A stretch of 64,000 nt of DNA, taken from positions 62,001 through 126,000 of the forward strand of contig JANJTC010000007.1 of NCBI GenBank assembly GCA_024711325.1, written 5' to 3'. How positions within the stretch are numbered: position 1 is the stretch's first letter; every line of letters starts with the position of its first letter. The notes beneath the pieces were generated by a model. It did no database searches. It was given only the letters and a program-made list of their open reading frames with translations, and was not told where the DNA came from. Source of the stretch: Bacteriovoracaceae bacterium. GTDB taxonomy: Bacteria; Bdellovibrionota; Bacteriovoracia; Bacteriovoracales; Bacteriovoracaceae. The translations under genes and the position numbers were made by a program. Below are positions 43,676 to 53,039 of this stretch, one piece after another.

Positions 43676-43814
43676 AAGTTTTTGTATTGCCAGGGGTCTT
43701 AGTGACTCCAAGCATGGAGCTATATTGGCCTCAGTCCATGTCTAAAATGCCCCTCTGATCAAGTAGACCTTTCTGACATCCCCCTATAAGTCACCAAAAT
43801 CATAGAAGATAAAG

Positions 43815-43831
43815 TTGGCACGATTCCTGCT
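43815..43831 (+). promoter_or_regulatory. Probable sigma-54 promoter of the DksA-like gene
   Basis: TTGGCACG-ATTC-CTGCT matches the -24/-12 consensus TTGGCACG-N4-TTGCT with one mismatch and the exact GG-to-GC spacing. Transcription would begin near 43842, giving a leader of about 130 bases before the gene at 43972. Confidence 0.6.
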
Positions 43832-43971
43832 CAATGGTCTCTTGAGAGAACGAAGGATCACTCAAGGATGAGTGGCCAGGAAACGGACTTCACCTTCGAT
43901 TCTCACATGGAAAAAAAGACCAAAGGAATGGTCTTAAACTATCAGGAAGAAAATCATTTAAGGAGAGCTTT

Positions 43972-44448
43972 ATGGAAAAAGCAACAGTTGAGCACTTTAA
44001 AAATCTTTTCATGGAAATTCTTTCTGAAGAAGAAGTTTTCGAAGGCAAGCTCTCACCGGTCAGTATGGAAGGCGATGAAGTAGACATCGTTTCAGTTGAA
44101 AAAGAAAACCAAATGGATTTTCGCTTAAAAGCGAGAAATGCAATATACCTGAAAAAAGTTCGTAAATCGCTTCAGAAAATTGAAGAAGGAACTTTTGGAG
44201 AGTGTGAGGATTGTGGTGCAGAGATTACTCACAACCGCCTTCTGGCCCGACCTACCGCCGATCTTTGCATTCATTGCAAAGAAGCTGAAGAAAAGCAGGA
44301 GAATCAATTGGTTCATAAAAACCGAGATTCACTCAAGACGGGACGTGTTCTTCCAATTGAGCACCTGGAAAGGGGTTACAATAAGGATGAAACATCAACC
44401 ACAAATTTTCATGTGACTCATATGGATTATCAGGACATTGTTGGTTAA
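43972..44448 (+). CDS. DksA/TraR-family zinc-finger protein
   Basis: 158 aa. The C4 zinc finger is Cys78-x2-Cys81-x17-Cys99-x2-Cys102 within FGECEDCGAEI...DLCIHC, the DksA/TraR layout, preceded by ARNAIYLKKVRKSLQKIEEGTFG. The coiled-coil tip acidic pair expected of true DksA is not clear, and a 55-residue C-terminal extension is present. Members bind RNA polymerase in the secondary channel. AAGGAGAG is 5 bases before the ATG. A sigma-54 promoter upstream suggests activated expression. Confidence 0.88.
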   Translation: MEKATVEHFKNLFMEILSEEEVFEGKLSPVSMEGDEVDIVSVEKENQMDFRLKARNAIYLKKVRKSLQKIEEGTFGECEDCGAEITHNRLLARPTADLCIHCKEAEEKQENQLVHKNRDSLKTGRVLPIEHLERGYNKDETSTTNFHVTHMDYQDIVG

Positions 44449-44463
44449 TAAAAACGAACAAAT

Positions 44464-44502
44464 AAAAAAAAAGGCCCAGTCAAAATGACTGGGCCTTTTT
44501 TT
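44464..44502. terminator. Bidirectional Rho-independent terminator
   Basis: AAGGCCCAGTCA and TGACTGGGCCTT form a perfect stem with a 3-base loop, flanked by A-runs on the left and T-runs on the right, so it can end both the DksA-like gene and the convergent gene at 44506. Confidence 0.88.
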
Positions 44503-44505
44503 ATT

Positions 44506-45804
44506 TTAGTATCTTTTATCTTGAATCCCGCCGGAAAACTCTGAATCACGACAATCACTGATAAGAATGCGCATCGAAGGCCTTCTATTATCAATTGGAA
44601 TGGAGATGATAAGTGCCTTATTGCTTACCAGATCTCCCCGGAGGATTTCTTTAGTGGCCTTGGCCTTTTTATAGGGCTTAGAAAAGATTTCCAGTCTACA
44701 GTCATAGAGACTATCACCCTTATTAGTAAGATAAGCGTCACTCATCTTACGGTACGAATCCCGGTTATGATAAATTTTAAGTTCCAGGTTTTCATCTGAA
44801 ACCAGCGGCAAACGGTCCCTGAAATCTTCATCATGATTCAGATAGTTTTTAAGGATTAAATGCTTCGGATCCGGAGTAAATTTAGCAGATGGATAGTTCT
44901 TAATGCTTTTACGTAAACGCATTCCAATTTTCCCTCCATTGAAATTCGCTAAATTCTCCTGGATTTCTGACTGAAAGCGAGAAAGGATTTTGCTCCCAAT
45001 CGCCTCAGTGATACCAACTAACTTGGCAGCGAGTCCACCTTTGACGTAACCATACAGCATAATGCCGACAAAGTGATAGTATGATCCATAGATGTCCCCG
45101 CCTTCATTATACTGAGAGAGAAGAGGTGTCAGCTTTTTAAAGTGAGGAATGTAATCACGATGAGGTGCCTTCCAGTTAATTGCCAGAAGATTTTCCATCG
45201 TTAAGAGAGCGAGATAAACATTGCCTTGATTTAAGACATACGCTTTCCTGAAGAACATATCAAAGTGAACAGACTTATCTTTTTGTTCCAATAAATAGGC
45301 CTTAAGCGATTCTTCCTGCCCCGTGTACATCACGCGGTAGCTGATTCCCAAAGCAAGTGCGCTTAAAATCTTACTCATGGCAAGCATCGGATTGAGTCTA
45401 TATTTGCTGATGGTCTCTGGACTCCAGCGGTGAAATTCTCCTACGCTTGGCTCAATTCCGTTCTTACGCTCTTCTTCGATAACCTGAAGAAACATGTTTG
45501 AGAAGCCTTCATGATTATAAGGATTCTCTCGTCCTTCAAGGCGTAGTTCATCTTTAATTTCGTCTCTTATCCCTCTTTCCTCGTATGATTGACCTTCAGG
45601 GATTTCAATTGGTTTTCCCAATAGGCGCAAACCGATATTTCGCTTAGCTCGCTCAACTCTTTTAAGAAGTGCCAGGTCTGAGAGATGGTCTTCCAGAAGC
45701 AGTTCTTTTTGACGAAAGTTAAAGGCTTCTTCAATACTCATGTCTGCCCAAACGGGCTGGGTGAGATTGAAAAGAATAATGAGTGATAAGATTTTTGTTT
45801 TCAT
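44506..45804 (-). CDS. Exported protein of unknown function, related to the protein at 46556
   Basis: 432 aa with signal peptide MKTKILSLIILFNLTQPVWA. The mature protein is mostly helical. The stretch GSYYHFVGIMLYGYVKGG...IGSKILSRF and later NFNGGKIGMRL resemble VYHYLTAAFLACEVK...ASKAGYKGQKLF and NYGGKYGTSL in the gene two places upstream, so the two are probably distant paralogues. A C-terminal beta region ends with SDCRDSEFSGG. It is the last gene of a three-gene unit. Function unknown. Confidence 0.75.
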   Translation of the reverse strand: MKTKILSLIILFNLTQPVWADMSIEEAFNFRQKELLLEDHLSDLALLKRVERAKRNIGLRLLGKPIEIPEGQSYEERGIRDEIKDELRLEGRENPYNHEGFSNMFLQVIEEERKNGIEPSVGEFHRWSPETISKYRLNPMLAMSKILSALALGISYRVMYTGQEESLKAYLLEQKDKSVHFDMFFRKAYVLNQGNVYLALLTMENLLAINWKAPHRDYIPHFKKLTPLLSQYNEGGDIYGSYYHFVGIMLYGYVKGGLAAKLVGITEAIGSKILSRFQSEIQENLANFNGGKIGMRLRKSIKNYPSAKFTPDPKHLILKNYLNHDEDFRDRLPLVSDENLELKIYHNRDSYRKMSDAYLTNKGDSLYDCRLEIFSKPYKKAKATKEILRGDLVSNKALIISIPIDNRRPSMRILISDCRDSEFSGGIQDKRY

Positions 45805-45806
45805 GG

Positions 45807-46559
45807 TTATTTAAGCATTGAGTTGTAAAAATTAATCATCTGATCCTTGATCTTAGAAGCAAAAAGCTTTTCGGGAGCAGGTATAAACGGAATCTTATTA
45901 AGTTTGGCGATAGACGAGTTGGTTACGTAAAAGATCCCTTTCACCAAAAGTGTTGTTTCTTGTTCTCCGGTATAGATGAAAGAAGAAGATTGGGTCTGAT
46001 AAACAAGCATGGTGTTGCAGTTTTGCGCTGAGATCAGCCAAGTGCCATGTGCTCTTTTGCCATTGAGTGAATTAATTTTTGAATTGATGACATCAGTAGA
46101 GTCGCTTGCCGTTTTAAAATCAAACTCACATTCAAGTGAACTTGGGGCTAATCCCATAGTAGGACCGAGCGGAAAATTGACCACACCTGCGAAACCGTCA
46201 TTGTTATATTCATGGATTCTAATATCCATGGCATCTGAAATAACTCGAGTGATGAAACGCGTGTCTTCAACTTGAGAGAGACGCTTAGGGAACTTCATGA
46301 CGGCCATATACTGAAGTGGAGTTGAATTATTAATTCTGGCAAGAGGGACATCAAAACCCAATTTCTTTGAATTTGATTCATTTAAACTAAAAGGCTTCTC
46401 TGACATACTTGAAGCAAAAGTGATTTCGGAAGAAGTTTTAAAGTTTTTCTTGCCGATTTCCTGGTAAAGATTATCCAGGGAAGTGTTGGTGATTTTTACT
46501 TTTGCATAGGCCTGTGTTGAACCCATGATAAGTGCGATTGCAATTAGTGATATTTTCAT
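45807..46559 (-). CDS. Exported protein of unknown function
   Basis: 250 aa with signal peptide MKISLIAIALIMGSTQAYA. The mature part is beta-rich, with two cysteines (LECEFDF, AQNCNTM) and TQSSSFIYTGEQETTLLVKGIFYV. No family recognised. Its ATG overlaps the upstream gene's stop by 4 bases and a 2-base gap leads to the downstream gene, so all three exported proteins are made together. Confidence 0.75.
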   Translation of the reverse strand: MKISLIAIALIMGSTQAYAKVKITNTSLDNLYQEIGKKNFKTSSEITFASSMSEKPFSLNESNSKKLGFDVPLARINNSTPLQYMAVMKFPKRLSQVEDTRFITRVISDAMDIRIHEYNNDGFAGVVNFPLGPTMGLAPSSLECEFDFKTASDSTDVINSKINSLNGKRAHGTWLISAQNCNTMLVYQTQSSSFIYTGEQETTLLVKGIFYVTNSSIAKLNKIPFIPAPEKLFASKIKDQMINFYNSMLK

Positions 46560-47845
46560 ATTTTAGCTCCAAAGAAAGATGGTTTTTTACAAAGAGAAGT
46601 TCCATACTTGCCGCCATAATTTCCGGCCTCTATGCCTTCGCCCAGGGCCTGCTTCTTAGCGGTTGCAACGATTCCTTTAATAGAACGGTTCTTATTGTCT
46701 GGATCAAAGATGTAAGTGAAGAGTTTCTGGCCTTTATAACCGGCCTTACTGGCAATGGCGAGGGAGCGGGCCATGAAGCCAGTATAGCCATTGAGCTTAA
46801 CTTCACAGGCCAGAAAAGCCGCTGTCAGGTAATGATAAACACCTGGGTTTTTCTTGAAAATACGGTTTGGGAAAACTTCCGGCAAAAACTTTCGCGATAC
46901 TTCATCTCGAAGAGCCTTGATTTTCCAGAAGTAAACTTCCAGCATCAGGGACTTTTTAGGGTTGTGAGCATAGTGAACATCCAAAGATGGCATATTTCTA
47001 TTAGAGTAGGATAGAGCGAGCAAGGTTTCACGTGGAGTGAAGCCGGCCTTTAAGCTCGCTTCTTCAGCCGTTTTAATCCAACCTTTTTTAAGAGGAGAAT
47101 CGGCTTTCACTCTTTCATCTCTCCAATCATTGAGGGCCGCATGAACTGTCTTTAACAGAAGACCGAGACGCTCATCCTCCATCTGAAAGAGTTCGCCATA
47201 AACAAATTGGGTAAAGCCGTTGATAGCGTATTGAATACGTGGGAAAGAGCCTTCCGGGGAACTTACTTTATGGTTTAGATCAATCAAGCGATCATATCTT
47301 CCCGGAGAGAGTTTTTTAGCTTTATTTTCCAGTGCGACCATTTTAAGGGCAGCATCACAGTTATTTCGTCTTTCCTGAAAGAGGCGCGCCTCCTCAGAGA
47401 AGAACTCTTGATCACGATCATCCTGAGAGATTGAGCGTAACTCCTGTTTATATGATTCATGCATAGGAGTAAGTACTTCCAGCGGAATGGCAGCATGTTC
47501 GACGAGGGTGTATTTAATGTTGTTATAGTTCGCTTCCCCTCTACAGAATTCATCCAGAGGTCCTTTTAATGTATTTACATAGGCCCCGGATGAAAGGATT
47601 AGGTCCCGAGAAAGTTGAGGTTCAAAACTCATGAGTTCCTGCAGAATCTCTTCTGGCAAACGTTTGTCCTCACGAATCTTTAATACCAATTCTCGCCCTA
47701 AAATAACCGAAGTAGGCTCAATTAAGCGTAATGGATCACCGGATCTCTCTTCGACTTTAAGCGGGGAGAGTTGATTCCAGTCCATAGACTGTGCATGAGC
47801 ATAGACCCCGAAAATCAGGGAGAGGATACCTAGAGAGTATTTCAT
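46556..47845 (-). CDS. Exported protein of unknown function, first of a three-gene unit
   Basis: 429 aa with signal peptide MKYSLGILSLIFGVYAHA. The mature protein is helical with four cysteines (DEFCRGE, NNCDAAL, LACEVK, SLCKKP). Its second half has the same ordered features as the protein at 44506 (Y-H-Y/F helix, then an A-x-K-A-x-x-K repeat, then N-x-G-G-K-x-G). This suggests a small family that may act as a pair with the beta-rich protein between them. Function unknown. Confidence 0.75.
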   Translation of the reverse strand: MKYSLGILSLIFGVYAHAQSMDWNQLSPLKVEERSGDPLRLIEPTSVILGRELVLKIREDKRLPEEILQELMSFEPQLSRDLILSSGAYVNTLKGPLDEFCRGEANYNNIKYTLVEHAAIPLEVLTPMHESYKQELRSISQDDRDQEFFSEEARLFQERRNNCDAALKMVALENKAKKLSPGRYDRLIDLNHKVSSPEGSFPRIQYAINGFTQFVYGELFQMEDERLGLLLKTVHAALNDWRDERVKADSPLKKGWIKTAEEASLKAGFTPRETLLALSYSNRNMPSLDVHYAHNPKKSLMLEVYFWKIKALRDEVSRKFLPEVFPNRIFKKNPGVYHYLTAAFLACEVKLNGYTGFMARSLAIASKAGYKGQKLFTYIFDPDNKNRSIKGIVATAKKQALGEGIEAGNYGGKYGTSLCKKPSFFGAKI

Positions 47846-48016
47846 GCCAGGAAGCCTGCAAGGTCCGTACCAATAAGAGAGGATGGAATTGATGTATTTA
47901 TAAAGTGATACACGTGAAGGTCAAAAGAAGTGATATTGATTTATACAGGGAGTGTCTAAAAGTTTGTCACTTTTTAAGTGGTCTTTAAAAATTTATTTTT
48001 CATCCGATAAGGTTGA

Positions 48017-48820
48017 ATGTTCTATAAAATTCTCACCATCATTTTTTTTATGATAGCTTCCGCGGCTTATGCTCAGGAAGAGGATTGTTACGCCTATGAG
48101 AGTTTTGGTGAATCCTTTCCGCTCAGTAAAGATAACTTAAAAATGATTGAGGAATTGAATGAAGCCATCAAAGGGATTCAATCTCCGAAAGGCTCTTATG
48201 ATAAAAAGGTCGCCTTCTTTCAAAGTATTTTACCCGATATCGTAAATTCACTCTCTTCTGTTGAAAAAGAACGGAGGGACATGCTGGAAATTCTGAACAA
48301 AAAAGCGCCTACTGAGGCCGACATCAAACAGCTCGAGGCCCTTAAGGTCCGTTATGATGCCAAAACCAATGAAGACTTAAAACTAAAAGTAAATATTATC
48401 CCAATTGATCTGATTCTTGTTCAATCGGCCATTGAGTCTGGTTGGGGAGGATCTAACGCTGCTAAAAATTGTAACAACCTATTTGGACTCCATGCTTTGG
48501 GTGGTCTCTCGGTTTGCGATACACCTTCCAAGAAAATTGCCAAGTTTACGGATAAAAAACAGAGCTTGGATGCTTATATTCTGTCGATTAATAAGAATAA
48601 TGCCTACAAAGATTTTCGAAATAAGCGTGCGGAGATCCTTAAAAAACGTCAGAACTTTACCGGAGTTGAACTGGCCCCTTATTTGTTGAAATATTCGACC
48701 AGGGGTAAGGATTATACCGATGAAGTAAGACACTCCATTCAAAATCATAGACTGGATGATATCATTACCAGTGCCCTTCAGATTTCTGAGTCGTGTGAAA
48801 TTCCTGACCCCTCGAGCTGA
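48017..48820 (+). CDS. Exported Bax-type glucosaminidase
   Basis: 267 aa with signal peptide (cut near AYA-QEE). Residues about 125-260 match the Bax/LytF-type glucosaminidase: LILVQSAIESGWGGSNAAKNCNNLFGLH with the catalytic glutamate in ESGWG, then KFTDKKQSLDAYILSIN and LLKYSTRGKDYTDEV. It would cut the glycan strand of peptidoglycan in the periplasm. The gene is divergent from the exported trio. A role in the organism's own wall growth or in attacking other cells cannot be told apart. Confidence 0.85.
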   Translation: MFYKILTIIFFMIASAAYAQEEDCYAYESFGESFPLSKDNLKMIEELNEAIKGIQSPKGSYDKKVAFFQSILPDIVNSLSSVEKERRDMLEILNKKAPTEADIKQLEALKVRYDAKTNEDLKLKVNIIPIDLILVQSAIESGWGGSNAAKNCNNLFGLHALGGLSVCDTPSKKIAKFTDKKQSLDAYILSINKNNAYKDFRNKRAEILKKRQNFTGVELAPYLLKYSTRGKDYTDEVRHSIQNHRLDDIITSALQISESCEIPDPSS

Positions 48821-48846
48821 TTTCGATAATTTTAGAGATAGATTCT

Positions 48847-49209
48847 TTAGATCTTCTCAAAATTCATATCAATTTCCTGGCCATAAAGTGAGCTATAAAC
48901 AGGAGCTGTGAATTTGCTAAAACGTTTTACGTTCTTAAGGTTAATTCTTTGTGTGAACTCTTGTCCGTCCTCGCACTTGACTTCAGATATGAGAATATCG
49001 GATTTTAGTTTTGCTTTGCCTGAACACTCAAGTTTTCCATAAGAAGACTGTTCTGTAAGTCTTACTTTCCCATTGGCAGTGATTGTCACAATTGTAAGGA
49101 CCGGAAAATCAGGGTTGCTGATTTTGTAACTACCTACAATGTTGTTAATCGTTGCGGCACTTGCAAAACTTGAAATGACTAAAAAAGAAAGGGCCAAAAG
49201 TGTTTTCAT
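48847..49209 (-). CDS. Small exported protein of unknown function
   Basis: 120 aa from ATG 49209, chosen because AAGGAAA lies 6-12 bases upstream and because it begins a clean signal peptide (MKTLLALSFLVISSFASA); an upstream in-frame start adds 15 residues that spoil it. The mature part is a small beta domain (IVGSYKISNPDFPVLTIVTITANGKVRL) with two cysteines, like lipocalin/META-type folds, but no family is certain. Confidence 0.72.
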   Translation of the reverse strand: MKTLLALSFLVISSFASAATINNIVGSYKISNPDFPVLTIVTITANGKVRLTEQSSYGKLECSGKAKLKSDILISEVKCEDGQEFTQRINLKNVKRFSKFTAPVYSSLYGQEIDMNFEKI

Positions 49210-49324
49210 AAAATTTTCCTTGGTTTTATTTAGTACTTCTGATCGATATAACACATTTAGATTTTTATTGTTTAAGAGTGAATTTTTTTTAGGGTGATGG
49301 GTAGTGGAGAAAGCGGTGTTAAAT

Positions 49325-49639
49325 TTATTCTTGGTCTAACTCCTCAACACGAGAAGCACATCCATAAGTATTGTCGTATGAGCAATTCGATTTTTTCATG
49401 ATGATACGACAGACTTGATCGAAAGACCCTTTTCGCGCATCCACTGTTACGTAAACGTCATAAGCCTCATATTTGTCATTCTCGCCGCTAGGAGAAGTCC
49501 ATCTCAAAGTTGTAGTTTCTCCTCGATACTGACCTTTGTTTAAAATGACATTTTCTGCCTTGGCCATACATCTTTTGGAATCCTGTGCAAGGGCGGATAA
49601 AGAAGAGAGTGCTATTATTAGACAAATAATATTTTTCAC
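49325..49639 (-). CDS. Small exported protein of unknown function
   Basis: 104 aa if translation starts at the GTG at 49639, which begins a signal peptide (KNIICLIIALSSLSALA). An upstream ATG at 49699 in the same frame would place 20 hydrophilic residues before the signal and is less likely. The mature domain has four cysteines (KRCMAK, QVCRII, SNCSYD, YGCASR) and beta strands (TTTLRWTSPSGENDKYEAYDV). No family recognised. Confidence 0.6.
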   Translation of the reverse strand: MKNIICLIIALSSLSALAQDSKRCMAKAENVILNKGQYRGETTTLRWTSPSGENDKYEAYDVYVTVDARKGSFDQVCRIIMKKSNCSYDNTYGCASRVEELDQE

Positions 49640-49843
49640 ATGTAATCCCGGTTCACTTATTAATGAGTGCCTTTTCCCATAGAATGAAATTGGATGCATT
49701 GTATTTTAGTCGGAAGAGTAAAAAATTCATGAAGTTGAGACTTCTTCTGAGTCATTACCTTACTTTAATCTACGGAGCCGCATAATTTTTTCATGCTTTT
49801 TAAGTTAGGGCAGGATCTACTTTCCATATTGAATTTCCTATCA

Positions 49844-51787
49844 CTAATCCTTTGTCCACTTCAACATAGTCTTAAGCATACTTTCCTGAGGATTATATAG
49901 TCCCCGTTCCCGTGAAGGAGTGTTTTCAATATCCTCAAGGATCCGTCTTAAATTGGCCTTCCTCACAGGATCGCGAGTGTTATGCATTTCTCTTTCAAAC
50001 ATCTCGTTAACAAATTTATTGAGTTCTCGATAATTCTTCTTGGAAGTTGAAATGATTTGAGAGGCGATTGTTCCATTGCCTTTGAGGCTCTCATCAAAAG
50101 CGTTGAGGAAGTTGGTATCGGAGAAATCCTGCTTGGTGCTGGCCTTAAGATAGTACTTACTGGCCTCCTCTGGATTGCGGTCAAGCCTCATTCGGTTGGC
50201 AATATCACGGGCCTCACGGGGACTTACATCATCAACGGACTTGATTTTTGGAACTGTTGGCGCAGCTATCGGAATGGCGGGTTTGGCCACCATTGGAATG
50301 GCAGGTCGTAACTCCGCTTTGAGTTTGGCCTCAACTTCTTTCATAGTTTTAAGTTCAAGTGCCAGCATTGGGTCTTTAGGTGAGGCATGCGCTCTTTTTT
50401 GTAGAGCTGCGATGTCTTGGGAAACTCCCTGAAGCATTTTATCCGTATTCATGCCGAAGGCATCGATGCCTTTTTTATAAGCCGCAATCGCTCCAGGAAC
50501 ATCTCCTGCTTTAGCAGCGGATTCCCAACCCATTTTGAGAATCAAAGGATTTTTGGCGATGTCAGCAGATAGAGTATAGTTTTCAGCGGCTTCTTTATAG
50601 GCCGACTTATATTTGGCCATATCACTGGTAATGTCAGCACCTCTTTCACTGGCCTTTCCAATGGCGAGACCCCATGACTGGGCCTGCACTCGGGCACTAT
50701 TGGCGAGACTAGTGGTATTGGGATTGGCAAAAGTTCCGGTAATTCCTCTTTCCATCAGTAGGCGAGTTTGAGCTGGATCAAAACCCGCTTCTCTTAGGAT
50801 GCGGGCCTTTTTTGCAATGTCAGCTTGGGTATAGGTATAAAAACCTCTTCCATCGGCAATACCGATTTTATGGGCCTCGATGATGGCATCCATTTGTTGT
50901 TTACTTAGTTTTGAATCTCCCAGGAGTTTAGCGGCTTCGGTTAATCTTTCTGCATCACTGAGATTGGATGCGGCCTTTAAGTGATTGAGTTTGGAGAAGC
51001 TTGCTCGTGAGGTCATAACAGCAGCTTTCCCGGCACTAGTGGCTTCCAATGCTACCAGTGCGGCCTTTCCACCTTTTAAAAAGGCGAAGATGGCAGTAGG
51101 GGGCATGACGAGAGATCCTACCGCCTTACAGATGGTATTGGATTTTGCCACCCCATTGAGGCACTGATATTCGGAAATATAGTGATGAGCAATTCCTTCA
51201 ACGGCGTTGGTGAGCATTTTCACGAGTGGTTCAAATAGAGTTTTCCCTAAAGCGGCCATGAGGTTGAAGTCATTGTCATAGAGATTTCGCGTGAACTCCT
51301 GAGAGAAGTAGGCGCTCGCCATTCTTAGAAAGTCCATCGCGAGTTTACTGCCTTCGCCACCACTTTTTTGAAGTTTTTTTAAAGCATCATTTCGAAAATC
51401 ATCATCCACTAGAAACTTGGCCATGCTTTTTACACTCTTGATTTGGACATCAACTAAAGTTGAGATGAGGTCCACAATCATGCCGCCTAAGTCTGCCAGC
51501 GAATCCCAGAGAAAGCCTTTTAGACACTGGCCTACCTTACTGAGAATGTCCTCAGAAGAGAGAAGACGGTTACTGTCCTGACCTTTATCACAATTGAGTC
51601 TGTTCTCAGGAACGATTCTTAGACAAGCAGGGTCGCTGTTAACCAGTTGTTGGCATATGGTCTGAAACTCCTGAAGAGAGGCGTTGGAGGACATGAGTTC
51701 TCCGGCCGTTTCACATTTTAGTTCCTGAGCTTTAAGCTCGGTTTGCATGAGGATAAAACTCAAGATGAGTAAAAATAGAAACTTCAT
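49844..51787 (-). CDS. Large exported protein with TPR-like region
   Basis: 647 aa with signal peptide (cut near LKA-QEL, residue 20). The N-terminal third has several cysteines (CETAG, TICQQL, PACLRI, LNCDKG); around residues 220-250 there is a hydrophobic stretch (LVMPPTAIFAFLKGGKAALVALEA). The region LKMGWESAAKAGDVPGAIAAYKKGIDAFG looks like a TPR/Sel1-type pair, and a Pro-rich linker (AIPMVAKPAIPIAAPTVP) leads to a helical C-terminal domain. Function unknown. It is coupled to the upstream gene by a 4-base overlap. Confidence 0.75.
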   Translation of the reverse strand: MKFLFLLILSFILMQTELKAQELKCETAGELMSSNASLQEFQTICQQLVNSDPACLRIVPENRLNCDKGQDSNRLLSSEDILSKVGQCLKGFLWDSLADLGGMIVDLISTLVDVQIKSVKSMAKFLVDDDFRNDALKKLQKSGGEGSKLAMDFLRMASAYFSQEFTRNLYDNDFNLMAALGKTLFEPLVKMLTNAVEGIAHHYISEYQCLNGVAKSNTICKAVGSLVMPPTAIFAFLKGGKAALVALEATSAGKAAVMTSRASFSKLNHLKAASNLSDAERLTEAAKLLGDSKLSKQQMDAIIEAHKIGIADGRGFYTYTQADIAKKARILREAGFDPAQTRLLMERGITGTFANPNTTSLANSARVQAQSWGLAIGKASERGADITSDMAKYKSAYKEAAENYTLSADIAKNPLILKMGWESAAKAGDVPGAIAAYKKGIDAFGMNTDKMLQGVSQDIAALQKRAHASPKDPMLALELKTMKEVEAKLKAELRPAIPMVAKPAIPIAAPTVPKIKSVDDVSPREARDIANRMRLDRNPEEASKYYLKASTKQDFSDTNFLNAFDESLKGNGTIASQIISTSKKNYRELNKFVNEMFEREMHNTRDPVRKANLRRILEDIENTPSRERGLYNPQESMLKTMLKWTKD

Positions 51788-52242
51788 GGGATAAAGTATT
51801 CCTGAAACTGATCAAGTTTTAAGAGAGATTTTTCCGAGGTTAAAAGAAATTGACGGGAGCTTTTGCCATTTGCCCAGTAGACCTCCAGGAAGTTCACTTT
51901 TTGTTTTTTATTATTCAGGTAGCTACCTTCAAATAGGAGAACCCGACCAAAATCTTTTTCGATAAGTTTTTGGGCCGTGACTTTCCAATCATGAAATCCA
52001 AACATCTTGCCAAATTCTCTTTTCGTATCATGAACTTTATCCAATTCCTTTACGTTCTCAGGAGTTAGATCTTGAAAGTCAAAATCAGATGCCATCCGGG
52101 ATAGGGCAATACTTCGGGCCTCATCGTAATAATTATCAACAAAACCGATGTTAGGTTTTTCAATGAAGGTAGGTATAGGTGAGAGGGACCAGGCCTGTGA
52201 GGCAAAAAGTATCGTAACGATTAATAAGGTTAGAATATTCAT
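51784..52242 (-). CDS. Exported protein of unknown function, partner of the 647-residue protein
   Basis: 152 aa with signal peptide MNILTLLIVTILFASQAWS. The mature part has a helical first half and a beta hairpin end (GRVLLFEGSYLNNKKQKVNFLEVYW). There are no cysteines. It is first in a two-gene unit with the large exported protein, divergent from the flavin reductase gene across 152 bases. Confidence 0.75.
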   Translation of the reverse strand: MNILTLLIVTILFASQAWSLSPIPTFIEKPNIGFVDNYYDEARSIALSRMASDFDFQDLTPENVKELDKVHDTKREFGKMFGFHDWKVTAQKLIEKDFGRVLLFEGSYLNNKKQKVNFLEVYWANGKSSRQFLLTSEKSLLKLDQFQEYFIP

Positions 52243-52394
52243 GCCCTTATTTTAAGGTAAAACATGAATTTCCAAGATAGCATTTTCAGAGGAAATAAAT
52301 GCCTTAAATTTCGCCACTTAATCAGAATCATTACTTTGTTAAACAAAACTCAGACAGACTTGTTCAAGGCCGAAGATTCAGAGAAGATGCTCGA

Positions 52395-53039
52395 ATGAAG
52401 ACTTTCACAAAAAATGATCTCACGAAGTTAGACCAAAGATTTAATGCCACTTTTATAAACTGTTTAAGTGGATTTAAATCGTTAAACCTCATCGGTACTG
52501 TTTCCTCTGAAAAAAGGACTAACCTCGCCCCATTCAATTCTTTTTTTCACCTAGGGGCCTCACCATCCTTAATGGGATTTATTTCAAGACCTACCAATGT
52601 TGCCAGACATACGATTGAGAACATAAAAGCTACGGGCTTTTATACGGTTAACCATGTTTTGGAAGATTTTTATCTCAAGGCCCATCAAACCAGTGCCAGA
52701 TACTCGGACTCTATCTCTGAATTTGATGCCTGCGAGCTCACAGCAGAATATAAGAATTCTTTCCTGGCGCCCTATGTGAAAGAATCCCGAATACAGATTG
52801 GAATGAAATTTATCCGTGAACAACTAATCCCGGAAAATGGTGTCCACTTGATCATTGGTGAAATTTTAGAAGTTCATATCCCTGAAAATTGCCTGGACCT
52901 AGATGGGTTCTTGGATATCGAAAAAGCAGGATCCATCTGTGTGAATGGACTTGATGACTATCATAAAACAACTCGGATAAATCGATTAAGCTATGCCAAG
53001 CCAGATAAATGGCCGGAGGTTATTCGTGGAAATTCGTAA
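52395..53039 (+). CDS. Flavin reductase-like FMN-binding protein
   Basis: 214 aa of the flavin reductase domain superfamily: NLIGTVSSEKRTNLAPFNSFFHLGASPSLMGFIS is the FMN-binding loop and RHTIENIKATGFYTVNHV follows the family pattern. It probably binds FMN and reduces flavin or a small substrate with NAD(P)H in the cytoplasm. Its end overlaps the SDR gene by 14 bases, so the two oxidoreductases are made together. Confidence 0.88.
   Translation: MKTFTKNDLTKLDQRFNATFINCLSGFKSLNLIGTVSSEKRTNLAPFNSFFHLGASPSLMGFISRPTNVARHTIENIKATGFYTVNHVLEDFYLKAHQTSARYSDSISEFDACELTAEYKNSFLAPYVKESRIQIGMKFIREQLIPENGVHLIIGEILEVHIPENCLDLDGFLDIEKAGSICVNGLDDYHKTTRINRLSYAKPDKWPEVIRGNS

Noticed and set aside
43868..44083. 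A 71-codon frame that starts in the dksA leader and runs into the gene
   Set aside because: It overlaps the true zinc-finger frame by over 100 bases, the product is unstructured Lys/Ser-rich, and the ribosome site is poor. A short upstream-frame effect is possible but not supported.
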